DNA of 64,000 nt. Origin: Micromonospora ureilytica. Its GTDB lineage: Bacteria; Actinomycetota; Actinomycetes; Mycobacteriales; Micromonosporaceae. Position 1 is the stretch's first letter; each line of letters begins with the position of its first letter. The notes under the pieces were generated by a model, which saw only the letters and a program-made list of their open reading frames with translations, was not told the origin of the DNA and ran no database searches. Shown in pieces: positions 9,037-17,130 of the stretch. Where the stretch lies: contig NZ_JADOTX010000001.1 of NCBI RefSeq assembly GCF_015751765.1, positions 1,736,001 to 1,800,000 on the forward strand, written 5' to 3'. Position numbers and translations under genes: made by a program.

Positions 9037-10074
9037 TCAGTGCGGGCTGGCGGGGGGCGCGGTGCTCTCCCGGACGACCAGCTCGGTCACCAGGTCGATC
9101 CGGCTGGTCGCCGGCTCGTTCCCCCTGGTCAGGTCGAGCAACATCTGGGTGGCGATGCCGGCCATGTCCCGCAACGGTTGGTTGATCGTGGTGAGGGCCG
9201 GGTCGGTCCAGGCGGAGACCGGCAGGTTGTCGTACCCGATCACCGAAAGGTCCTCTGGCACTCGCAGGCCGCACTGACGGGCGGCCCGGAGCACCCCCAT
9301 GGCCTGGATGTCCGACCCGGCGAATATCGCCGTGGGTCGGTCCGGCCGCTGGAGCAGTTGCAGCCCGTGGGCGTGCCCGGCTCCGGCGGAGAAACTGCCG
9401 TAGCGGATCAGCTCGCGGTCGACAGCTATCCCGGCCTCGTCGTGGGCCGACTGGAAGCCGGCGGCGCGGGCGCGGCTGCACAGCACATCGGGTGGCCCGG
9501 AAATGATGGCGATCCGTCGGTGCCCCAGCTCCAGCAGGTGCCGAGCGGCGAGGAGGCCGCCGTTCCAGTTGTTCGACCCGACGGTGGGCACGGAGGCCGA
9601 GGTCGCGCTGTCGGTGTCGACGACGACGAACGGGATGCCCTGCCGCCGCAGGTGCTGCTGCTGGGCCTCGGCCAGGTGGGAGAGGACGAACACCACGCCC
9701 AAAGGGCGGTCGGCGAGTAACGCCTCCAGCCATCGTGCTGGCGGGCGGTGCGCGCCGTCGAGCTGGGCGATCGACAACCCGATTCCAGCCGCGGAGGTCA
9801 CCGCCTCGACGCCGCGCAGGATCTCCATCGCCCAGCCCGTGTCGAACTCGTGGAACACGAGGTCCACCCGGCCGCCGCTTGTCGCGTGTCGCCGGGCGCG
9901 GCGCTGGTACTGGTGGCGGTCGAGGCTCGCCTCGACGCGGGCTCTGGTGCCGGGGGCGACGTCGCCGCGTCCGTTGAGGACCTTGGACACGGTCGCGACC
10001 GAGACGCCGACATCGTTGGCGATGGTCGCGATGGTGGTGGAGGCGGGTGGGTCGAGCGGGCGGTGCTCTGTCAT
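9037..10074 (-). CDS. LacI-family transcriptional regulator of the xylan locus
   Basis: 345 residues. The N-terminal LacI helix-turn-helix (IANDVGVSVATVSKVLNGRG) is followed by a periplasmic-binding-protein-like sensor domain typical of sugar-responsive repressors. ATG 10074 is chosen because GAGG lies 5 bp upstream; ATG 10092 is an alternative. It heads a two-gene operon with the CE7 esterase and is divergent from the GH3-ABC-GH67 operon. A perfect CGAAAGTTTCG palindrome lies just upstream, and related boxes precede the GH3 gene, so it most likely represses itself and the xylan genes until a xylo-oligosaccharide binds. The inducer is inferred. Confidence 0.92.
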   Translation of the reverse strand: MTEHRPLDPPASTTIATIANDVGVSVATVSKVLNGRGDVAPGTRARVEASLDRHQYQRRARRHATSGGRVDLVFHEFDTGWAMEILRGVEAVTSAAGIGLSIAQLDGAHRPPARWLEALLADRPLGVVFVLSHLAEAQQQHLRRQGIPFVVVDTDSATSASVPTVGSNNWNGGLLAARHLLELGHRRIAIISGPPDVLCSRARAAGFQSAHDEAGIAVDRELIRYGSFSAGAGHAHGLQLLQRPDRPTAIFAGSDIQAMGVLRAARQCGLRVPEDLSVIGYDNLPVSAWTDPALTTINQPLRDMAGIATQMLLDLTRGNEPATSRIDLVTELVVRESTAPPASPH

Positions 10075-10092
10075 CGCAGCCTCATACAACAT

Positions 10093-10103
10093 CGAAAGTT
10101 TCG
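10093..10103. promoter_or_regulatory. LacI operator candidate (autoregulatory)
   Basis: CGAAAGTTTCG is a perfect odd palindrome 18 bp upstream of the LacI start. GAAA/TTTC palindromes of this type are known operators of xylan and cellulose genes in actinomycetes (CGAA-N-TTCG style). Position and family make it the best autoregulatory site. Confidence 0.65.
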
Positions 10104-10253
10104 GCCGACCTTAACATGATGGGACATTCACGCCAGTCGGTACCGGAGTCGCGTTGCCCATTCACCGGTCGTCGCACGGCTCATCGGCGACGGAGCGCCG
10201 ATTGGGGAGTCACCGTGCGCAGGAAACACCCCCTGGTAGTCCGATTGAGACTC

Positions 10254-10282
10254 TTGACAGGCATCGATGCGGCACTTAGGTT
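10254..10282 (+). promoter_or_regulatory. sigma70-type promoter of the xylo-oligosaccharide operon
   Basis: TTGACA (10254-10259) and TAGGTT (10277-10282) are separated by 17 bp, a near-consensus housekeeping promoter. It faces the GH3 gene, which starts at 10393, leaving a leader of roughly 100 nt that contains the operator boxes. The remainder of the 10104-10253 divergent region holds a small 7-bp inverted repeat (ATCGGCG/CGCCGAT, 10183-10202) and nothing else I can support. Confidence 0.6.
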
Positions 10283-10318
10283 GCCGAAAAGGTTACGCAG
10301 GTTTCCGGAAAGTTTCGG
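10282..10318. promoter_or_regulatory. tandem LacI-like boxes downstream of the promoter
   Basis: Two related elements lie directly after the -10: a degenerate CCGAAAAGGTTACG and then CGGAAAGTTTCGG, whose core GAAAGTTTC is at 10308-10316. The 10-bp palindrome TTTCCGGAAA (10302-10311) overlaps the second. A repressor here would block transcription start or elongation. The 12-mer AGGTTTCCGGAA at 10299-10310 recurs at 21468-21479. Confidence 0.6.
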
Positions 10319-10392
10319 ATCGTGAGAAACGTCCGCCACGGAGCCGGTTCCACGAGGGCACGGGGATGTGGCCGGAGCTAAGGGGTCATGGC

Positions 10393-12756
10393 ATGCGAAG
10401 TCAGTCGCTCGAGGACAGCGGCGCCGCTCCCTGGCGTGATCAGCGGCTGTCGCCGACCGAGCGGGCCGAGGCGCTCCTGCCGAAGATGTCCCTCGAAGAG
10501 AAGATCGCCCAGCTCGTCGGGGTCTGGGTCGGCGCCGAGGCCAGCGGCGAGGGCGTCGCACCGCACCAATCAGACATGATCAGCGAGTTGCCGCAGTGGA
10601 GCACCGTCATCCAGCACGGGTTGGGTCAGCTGACCCGCCCGTTCGGCACCGCCCCGGTCGACCCGGTGCTCGGCGCCCGATCGCTGGCGGCCTCGCAGGC
10701 GCAGATCGTGGCCGCCAGTCGGTTCGGCATCCCCGCGCAGGTGCACGAGGAGTGCCTCACCGGGTTCGCGGCGTGGCGGGCCACCGTCTACCCGACCCCG
10801 CTCAGCTGGGGCGCGTCCTTCGACCCCGACCTGGTCGAGGCGATGGCCGACCGGATCGGGCGGTCGATGCGCGCCGCCGGTGTGCACCAGGGTCTCGCCC
10901 CGGTCCTGGACGTCACCCGCGACTACCGCTGGGGCCGTACCGAGGAGACCATCGGCGAGGACCCCTACCTGGTCGGGACGACAGGCGCCGCGTACGTGCG
11001 GGGCCTGGAGCGGGCCGGCGTGGTGGCCACGCTGAAGCACTTCGCCGGATACTCCGCCTCCCGGGGCGGACGTAATCTCGCACCCGTGCCGATGGGGCGC
11101 CGCGAGCTGGCCGACGTCATCCTGCCGCCGTTCGAGATGGCGCTGCGCCTCGGCGGCGCCCGCTCGGTGATGAACTCGTACGCCGAGATCGACGGCCTGC
11201 CCGTCGCGGCCGACCGTGGGCTGCTGACCGGGCTGCTGCGCGACGAGTGGGGCTTCACCGGCACCGTGGTGGCCGACTACTTCGCCGTACGGTTCCTGCA
11301 GACCCTGCACGCAGTCGCCGGGAACGCCGCCGACGCGGCCCGGCTCGCCCTGCGGGCCGGGATCGACGTCGAGCTGCCCACAGTGGACGCCTTCGGCGAA
11401 CCGCTGGTGGAGGCGGCTCGCCGCGGCGAGGTCGACGAGGCGCTGATCGACTGCGCGCTGCGTCGGGTGCTGATACAGAAGATCGAGCTCGGTCTGCTCG
11501 ACGAGGGCTGGCAGGAACTGCCCGACGACGTGGCGTCCCTGCGCTTCGACGACGAGGCCAGTCAGGACATCGCCCTTCGCCTCGCCCGGGAGTCGGTCGT
11601 CCTGCTGCGCAACACCGGCGTCCTCCCGCTGCCCATGGGGAGCCGGGTCGCCCTGGTCGGCCCGGTCGCCGACGACCCGATGGCCATGCTGGGCTGCTAT
11701 TCGTTCCCCAACCACGTGGGCGTCAACCACAGCGACTACGGCCTCGGCCTGGACATCCCCACTCTGCGCGACGAGTTGGCCCGACGCGTCCCGATGCTCA
11801 CCCACGAGCCGGGGTGCGCCATCACCGGCGAGGACACCTCGGGCATCCCGGCCGCGGTCGCCGCGGCAGCCGCCGCCGACGTGTGCGTGCTGGCCGTCGG
11901 CGACCGGGCTGGAATGTTCGGCCGGGGCACCTCCGGTGAGGGCTGCGACGCCGTCGACCTGCGCCTACCCGGCGTGCAGAGCGACCTCGTCCGCGCCGTC
12001 CTCGCCACCGGCACCCCGGTCGTCCTGGTGTTGATGGCCGGCCGCCCCTACGCGCTCGGCCCGGAGTTCGACGGCGCGGCGGCAGTGGTGCAGGCGTTCT
12101 TCCTCGGCCAGCTCGGTGGGCAGGCGCTCGCCGAGGTGCTCACCGGCGCGGTCGACCCCTCGGGGCGGATGCCGGTCAGCGTTCCCCGCGACGCCGGCGG
12201 GCTGCCGAGCACCTACCTGGCGCCACCGCTCGGCCGGCGTAACAAGGTCTCCTCGATCGACCCGACCCCGGCGTACCCGTTCGGCCACGGGCTGAGCTAC
12301 ACCACCTTCGAGTGGTCCGACGCGACGGTGGTCGAACCGCGCGAAGATCCGGCCGCCTGGCCGGTCGACGGCGAGGTGCGGGTGCGGATCACCGTCGCCA
12401 ACACCGGTGAGCGGGCCGGCACCGAGGTCGTGCAGCTCTACCTGCACGACCCGGTCGCGCAGACCACCCGTCCGGTGGTCCGGCTGATCGGCTACACCCG
12501 GTTGCCGTTGGCGCCCGGCGAGGCGGCGCACGTGACGTTCGGCGTACCGGCCGACGTGGCGTCGTTCACCGGGCTGACCGGCCAACGGATCGTCGAGCCC
12601 GGCGACGTCGAGCTGCGCTTCGGCCGGTCGAGTGGCGACGTGGCGGCCACCCTGCCGCTGCGACTGGTCGGCACCGAGCGCCAGGTCGGTCACGAGCGGG
12701 AACTGCTCACCTCGGTGCGGGTGGAGCCTCTCGTGGCTGTTCCACAGTCGGCATAG
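10393..12756 (+). CDS. glycoside hydrolase family 3 (beta-xylosidase/beta-glucosidase)
   Basis: 787 residues with the full GH3 architecture: an N-terminal TIM barrel (VLDVTRDYRWGRTEETIGED, KHFAGYSASRGG), nucleophile Asp295 in TVVADYFAV, the alpha/beta sandwich, and a C-terminal fibronectin-III-like domain. No signal peptide, so it is cytoplasmic and would release monosaccharides from imported oligosaccharides. Xylosidase activity fits the neighbours (ABC importer, GH67, GH10), but beta-glucosidase cannot be excluded from sequence. ATG 10393 has AAGGGG 7 bp upstream; the frame stays open upstream, but that lies inside the operator region. It is the first gene of a seven-gene operon. The permease start is 10 bp after its stop. 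Confidence 0.92.
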   Translation: MRSQSLEDSGAAPWRDQRLSPTERAEALLPKMSLEEKIAQLVGVWVGAEASGEGVAPHQSDMISELPQWSTVIQHGLGQLTRPFGTAPVDPVLGARSLAASQAQIVAASRFGIPAQVHEECLTGFAAWRATVYPTPLSWGASFDPDLVEAMADRIGRSMRAAGVHQGLAPVLDVTRDYRWGRTEETIGEDPYLVGTTGAAYVRGLERAGVVATLKHFAGYSASRGGRNLAPVPMGRRELADVILPPFEMALRLGGARSVMNSYAEIDGLPVAADRGLLTGLLRDEWGFTGTVVADYFAVRFLQTLHAVAGNAADAARLALRAGIDVELPTVDAFGEPLVEAARRGEVDEALIDCALRRVLIQKIELGLLDEGWQELPDDVASLRFDDEASQDIALRLARESVVLLRNTGVLPLPMGSRVALVGPVADDPMAMLGCYSFPNHVGVNHSDYGLGLDIPTLRDELARRVPMLTHEPGCAITGEDTSGIPAAVAAAAAADVCVLAVGDRAGMFGRGTSGEGCDAVDLRLPGVQSDLVRAVLATGTPVVLVLMAGRPYALGPEFDGAAAVVQAFFLGQLGGQALAEVLTGAVDPSGRMPVSVPRDAGGLPSTYLAPPLGRRNKVSSIDPTPAYPFGHGLSYTTFEWSDATVVEPREDPAAWPVDGEVRVRITVANTGERAGTEVVQLYLHDPVAQTTRPVVRLIGYTRLPLAPGEAAHVTFGVPADVASFTGLTGQRIVEPGDVELRFGRSSGDVAATLPLRLVGTERQVGHERELLTSVRVEPLVAVPQSA

Positions 12757-12766
12757 GAGGCCGAGG

Positions 12767-13756
12767 ATGACATCCACCCTGCGGCCACCGCCGCCGGCGC
12801 CGCCGCGTTCTCCGCAGGCGGCGCAGAGCCCTGCCCCGCGCTCGCCACGACGCGGTCGCAGTTGGCGGCAGGCACTGCGCCGGGACTGGCAGCTCTACTC
12901 CCTCGCCATATTGCCGCTGCTCTTCTTCCTGGTCTTCAGGTACCTGCCGATGATCGGCAACATCATCGCCTTCCGCCGGTTCAAGCCGGGCGGCAGCATC
13001 TTCGGCGAGTACTGGGTCGGGCTGCGCTACTTCCGGATGTTCCTCAACGACCCGACGTTCTGGGAGGTGTTCACCAACACCCTGGTGCTCGGGACGCTGA
13101 CCCTGCTGTTCTGTTTCCCGCTGCCGATCGTGCTGGCGCTACTGCTCAACGAGGTCCGGGCCCGCCGCTTCAAGCGGTTCGTCCAGTCCGTGTCCTACCT
13201 GCCGCACTTCCTGTCGATCGTGATCGTGGCGGCGATGGTCATGCAGTTGACCTCGATCGAGGGTACGGCCAACCAGATCGTCAGCCTGTTCGGTGGCGAC
13301 CCGGTGGCGTTCCTGCAGAAACCGGAGTGGTTCCGCACCATCTACGTCTCGTCGGAGGTCTGGCAGACCGTCGGGTGGGGCACGATCCTCTACCTCGCCG
13401 CCCTCACCACCGTCGACGAGGACCTGTACGAGGCCGCCCGGATCGACGGCGCCGGCCGGTTGCGGCAGACCTGGCACGTCACGTTGCCCGGCATCCGTCC
13501 GACGATGGTGACCCTGCTGATCCTCAACATCGGCAGCTTCCTGGCGGTCGGGTTCGAGAAGATCCTGCTGCTCTACAACCCGTTGACGTACCCGACCGCC
13601 GACGTGGTCTCCACCTATCTGTTCCGGATGGGCTTCCAGTCGAGCAACTTCAGCTACGCGGCCGCCATCGGCCTCTTCGAGGCGGTGATCGGGCTGATCC
13701 TCGTCCTGTCGGCGAACGTCATCTCCCGGCGCACGGTGGGGACGAGCCTGTGGTGA
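12767..13756 (+). CDS. sugar ABC transporter permease (LplB type)
   Basis: 329 residues, six predicted membrane helices after a basic Pro-rich N-terminus, with the permease EAA-type loop (YEAARIDGAGRLRQTWHVTLP) that contacts the ATPase. It belongs to the LplB/UgpA branch that imports complex oligosaccharides. AGGAGG at 12755-12760 precedes the ATG, overlapping the end of the GH3 gene. It overlaps the second permease gene by 4 bp. Together with that permease and the lipoprotein at 14715 it forms an importer probably specific for (aldouronic) xylo-oligosaccharides. No ATP-binding subunit is encoded in the operon. Confidence 0.93.
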   Translation: MTSTLRPPPPAPPRSPQAAQSPAPRSPRRGRSWRQALRRDWQLYSLAILPLLFFLVFRYLPMIGNIIAFRRFKPGGSIFGEYWVGLRYFRMFLNDPTFWEVFTNTLVLGTLTLLFCFPLPIVLALLLNEVRARRFKRFVQSVSYLPHFLSIVIVAAMVMQLTSIEGTANQIVSLFGGDPVAFLQKPEWFRTIYVSSEVWQTVGWGTILYLAALTTVDEDLYEAARIDGAGRLRQTWHVTLPGIRPTMVTLLILNIGSFLAVGFEKILLLYNPLTYPTADVVSTYLFRMGFQSSNFSYAAAIGLFEAVIGLILVLSANVISRRTVGTSLW

Positions 13757-14661
13757 CCCTCGGTACGAAGGTCGACGCCCCGAAGACGCGCGGGCCGGTG
13801 GACAGCCGGGGTTACCGGATCTTCCGAGTCGTCAACACTGTCGTCCTGCTCGGCGTCGTGGTCGTGACGCTGTACCCGTTCCTCAACATCGTGGCCCGCT
13901 CGCTCAGCGAAGAGGCGTACATCATCGCCGGCGAGGTGACAGTCGTCCCGCGTGGGTTCGACCTGACCGCGTACAAGCTGCTGATGTCGGACGCGATGTT
14001 CTGGACGAACTACCGCAACACTGTGGTGTACACGGTGGTCGCCACGCTCATCTCGATCGTGCTGACCACCTGTTACGCGTACGTGCTGTCGAAGCCGCAG
14101 CTCAAGGGGCGCCCGTTCCTCATCGGCGTCGCGCTGTTCACCATGTTCTTCTCCGGTGGCCTGATTCCCAACTACGTGCTGGTCACCAGCCTGGGCATGA
14201 AGAACACCATCTGGGCAGTGGTGATCCCCAATGCCATCAGCGTGTTCAACCTGCTGGTCATGAAGGCGTTCTTCGAGAGCCTGCCGAGCGAGTTGGAGGA
14301 GGCCGCGGCCGTCGACGGGCTGAACACCTACGGCATCCTGCTGCGGATCGTGCTGCCGCTGTCGAAGGCGATCATCGCGACGATGGTGCTCTTCTACGCG
14401 GTGTCCTTCTGGAACTCGTGGTTCGCCGCGTTCCTCTACATGGACCGGCAGGATCTGCTGCCGGTCACCGTCTACCTCCGCAACCTCATCGCGGGCGCCA
14501 CAAGCGCCGAGTCGGCTGCCGCCGACGCCGACAAGGTCCAGGCCGCGGCCACCCTGCAGGCCGTGACGATCGTGCTGACCACCCTGCCGATCCTGGCGGT
14601 CTACCCCTTCGTCCAGCGGTTCTTCGTCCGCGGCGTGATGCTCGGCGCGGTCAAGGGATGA
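13753..14661 (+). CDS. carbohydrate ABC transporter permease (LplC/MalG type)
   Basis: 302 residues with about six membrane helices and the EAA loop EEAAAVDGLNTYGILLRIVLP. The start GTG 13753 overlaps the stop of the first permease (GTGA), a sign of translational coupling; GTG 13750 is equally in frame. It is the partner of the LplB-type permease. This branch (YtcP/LplC) is typical of systems with very large binding lipoproteins for plant-cell-wall oligosaccharides, which fits the 545-residue binding protein downstream. Confidence 0.92.
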   Translation: MTLGTKVDAPKTRGPVDSRGYRIFRVVNTVVLLGVVVVTLYPFLNIVARSLSEEAYIIAGEVTVVPRGFDLTAYKLLMSDAMFWTNYRNTVVYTVVATLISIVLTTCYAYVLSKPQLKGRPFLIGVALFTMFFSGGLIPNYVLVTSLGMKNTIWAVVIPNAISVFNLLVMKAFFESLPSELEEAAAVDGLNTYGILLRIVLPLSKAIIATMVLFYAVSFWNSWFAAFLYMDRQDLLPVTVYLRNLIAGATSAESAAADADKVQAAATLQAVTIVLTTLPILAVYPFVQRFFVRGVMLGAVKG

Positions 14662-14714
14662 CGCCGGCGCCGCACCGCTTCCCCACCGAAACCCCACCAC
14701 CGAAAGGACGAGCC

Positions 14715-16352
14715 ATGCTCCACAAGACGTGGCGCCGCGTGGCATTAGCCACCGCGGGTCTGCTTGCGCTCTCCCTTACCACCGCCTGTTCCGAGGACCC
14801 CGGTGAGTCGACTGACCTCTCGGAGAACAAGGTCGGCGCGATGGCCACCTATGGCGTCGGTGACCAGTTCAAGGCCACCGAGGCGCTCTCCTTCTCCACC
14901 CTCTACAACAACCACACGTTCTACCCGCTCAAGGAAGACTGGGCGTTCTGGTCGGAGCTGACCAAGCGGACCAACGTCAAGATCGAGCCGGTGGCCGTTC
15001 CGCTCAGCGACTACGAGCAGAAGCGCAGCCTGCTGATCGGCGCCGGGGACGCCCCGCTGATCATCCCCAAGACGTACCACCCGCAGGAGGACGCGTTCGT
15101 GTCGTCCGGGGCGATCCTCCCGGTGAGCGACTACCTGGATCTGATGCCCAACTTCAAGGAAAAGATCACCAAGTGGAACCTCAAGCCGGAGATCGACAAC
15201 CTGCGGCAGGCCGACGGTAAGTTCTACCTGCTGCCCGGCGTCCACGAGAAGCCCACGCAGGACTACACGGTGCTGGTGCGCACCGACATCATGCAGGAGC
15301 TCAACCTCCCCGTCCCGAAGACCTGGGACGACCTGTACACGGTGCTCAAGGCGATGAAGGCGAAGTACCCGAACGTCTACCCGTACTCCGACCTCTTCAG
15401 CAAGCCCAACCCGACCGGCGCCCTGCTGGGCATCCTCGGCTCCTCCCACGCCACCTACGCGGGCTGGGACTTCCAGCACGCCACCTGGGACCCGACGGCG
15501 AAGAAGTTCACCTACACCGGCTCGTCCGAGCAGTACAAGCAGGTGGTCACGTACCTGCACAAGCTCGTCGCCGAGGGCCTGCTCGACCCGGAGAGCTTCA
15601 CCCAGACCGACGACCAGGCCCGCCAGAAGCTTGCCAACGGCAAGTCCTTCGTGGTCACCGGCAACGCGCAGACGCTCGTCAACAACCACCGGCCCGACCT
15701 GGCCAAGACCCTGCCGAACGCGAAGATGGCCAAGATCCCGCTGCCGATCGGCCCGTCCGGCGAGGTCAACCCGTTCCCCCGGCTGGAGAACGGCATCATG
15801 ATCTCCTCGAAGGCGCGGGAGAGCAAGAACTTCGTGGCCATGATGCAGTTCATCGACTGGTTGTGGTATTCGGACGCCGGTTTGGAGTTCGCCCGCTGGG
15901 GCGTCGAGGGCACCACCTTCACCAAGGACGCGTCCGGCAAGCGCACGCTCGTCCCTGACGTCAGTTTCCTGGGGCTCAACCCGAAGGCGTCCAAGCACCT
16001 GCAGAAGGACTTCGGCTTCCAGAACGGCGTCTTCGCCTACGGCGGCACCCCCGACCTGGTCCGTGGGTTCTTCTCCCCGGAGGAGCTGGAGTTCCAGAAG
16101 GTGATGGACGCCCGCAAGCCGAGGGAGGTCCCCCCGCCGCGCCCGTTCACCGACGAGGAGCGCGAGCAGGTGTCGCTCTGGGAGACCCCGCTGAAGGACT
16201 TCGTCACCCAGAACACGCTGAAGTTCGCCCTCGGGCAGCGGCCCCTCAGCGAGTGGGACGCGTACGTGGCCGAGCTGAAGGCCAAGAACTCCGACCAGTA
16301 CATCGACCTGGTCAACAAGGCGTACGAGCGGTTCCAGAAGAACAACGGCTGA
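14715..16352 (+). CDS. extracellular solute-binding lipoprotein
   Basis: 545 residues. Lipoprotein signal with lipobox LTTAC (acylated Cys25), followed by a large family-1 solute-binding fold of the LplA kind. It should sit on the outer face of the membrane and capture xylan-derived oligosaccharides for the two permeases. ATG 14715 has AAAGGA at 14703-14708. Codon 11 is TTA (14745-14747), a rare codon that in streptomycetes makes translation depend on the bldA tRNA. A strong hairpin follows the stop, which could make this gene more abundant than the ones after it. Ligand is inferred from context only. Confidence 0.92.
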   Translation: MLHKTWRRVALATAGLLALSLTTACSEDPGESTDLSENKVGAMATYGVGDQFKATEALSFSTLYNNHTFYPLKEDWAFWSELTKRTNVKIEPVAVPLSDYEQKRSLLIGAGDAPLIIPKTYHPQEDAFVSSGAILPVSDYLDLMPNFKEKITKWNLKPEIDNLRQADGKFYLLPGVHEKPTQDYTVLVRTDIMQELNLPVPKTWDDLYTVLKAMKAKYPNVYPYSDLFSKPNPTGALLGILGSSHATYAGWDFQHATWDPTAKKFTYTGSSEQYKQVVTYLHKLVAEGLLDPESFTQTDDQARQKLANGKSFVVTGNAQTLVNNHRPDLAKTLPNAKMAKIPLPIGPSGEVNPFPRLENGIMISSKARESKNFVAMMQFIDWLWYSDAGLEFARWGVEGTTFTKDASGKRTLVPDVSFLGLNPKASKHLQKDFGFQNGVFAYGGTPDLVRGFFSPEELEFQKVMDARKPREVPPPRPFTDEEREQVSLWETPLKDFVTQNTLKFALGQRPLSEWDAYVAELKAKNSDQYIDLVNKAYERFQKNNG

Positions 16353-16357
16353 TCAGC

Positions 16358-16400
16358 GGGGATCCGGTCGGGCGGCCTGTCGCCGCCCGACCGGACCCCC
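16358..16400 (+). terminator. intra-operon hairpin after the binding protein
   Basis: An 18-bp stem with a single A/C mismatch (14 perfect bp at 16363-16376 / 16382-16395, then outer GGGG/CCCC) closes a 5-nt loop. It lies between the binding-protein gene and the DUF624 gene and may act as a partial terminator or mRNA 3'-end stabiliser. Confidence 0.7.
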
Positions 16401-16440
16401 GGCGACCACGGGTCAGCGACATCGACCGGAGGGAGCGATC

Positions 16441-17130
16441 GTGAGTGGCGCGGCCCAGACCTGGCGACAGTTCGGCGACGGCCCACTGTCGCGGATCACC
16501 TCGCGCGTCTACATCCTGCTCGTGGTCGAGTTGCTCCTGCTGCTCACCACAGTGCCCGCCCTGCTCCCGCTGCTGTTGCTGGGCCGCGACCCCAGCAACC
16601 TCCCGCTGGTCGCGCTCCTCCTGGTGCCGGTCGGCCCGGCCGTCTCCGCCGCCCTGTACGCCCTGCGCCACCAGCGAACCGACCTGACCGACCTGCGCCC
16701 GGCCGCCCTGTTCTGGCGTGGCTACCGGGCGAACGCCTTGGGCGTGCTGCGCATCTGGGTGCCGACGCTGCTGTGGCTGACAGTGCTCGCCGTGAACCTC
16801 GCCTACCGGGGCGCGGTCGGCCTGTCGAGCTGGTGGGCGGTGCCGCTGGTGCTGATCGGAGTGGCTGTGACACTCTGCGCGGCCAACGCCCTGGTGATCA
16901 CCTCGCTGTTCGACTTCCGCACCCGGGACGTGCTCCGGCTGGCCGTGCACTTCGTCGTGCGTACCCCAGGTGTTCCCGTCGGCAACGCCCTGCTGCTGGC
17001 CGCGGCGACCGGCATCATCGCGGTCTTCTCCGAGGTGGTGCTGATGCTGCTCGCGGCGATCGCGGTACTGGCGTACCTGCGCGTCAGCGAGCCGATGATC
17101 CACCTGATCCGGAAGGAGTTCACCGCATGA
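16441..17130 (+). CDS. DUF624 (YesL-like) membrane protein
   Basis: 229 residues, with five or six hydrophobic helices (VYILLVVELLLLLTTVPALL, LVALLLVPVGPAVSAALYAL and others). It matches the DUF624/YesL family, which is regularly found inside operons for importing plant polysaccharide oligomers but has no assigned biochemical role. GTG start with a GGAGGGAG ribosome site 6 bp upstream. Its stop overlaps the GH42 start (ATGA). An accessory role in transport is the usual guess; nothing in the sequence proves it. Confidence 0.85.
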   Translation: MSGAAQTWRQFGDGPLSRITSRVYILLVVELLLLLTTVPALLPLLLLGRDPSNLPLVALLLVPVGPAVSAALYALRHQRTDLTDLRPAALFWRGYRANALGVLRIWVPTLLWLTVLAVNLAYRGAVGLSSWWAVPLVLIGVAVTLCAANALVITSLFDFRTRDVLRLAVHFVVRTPGVPVGNALLLAAATGIIAVFSEVVLMLLAAIAVLAYLRVSEPMIHLIRKEFTA

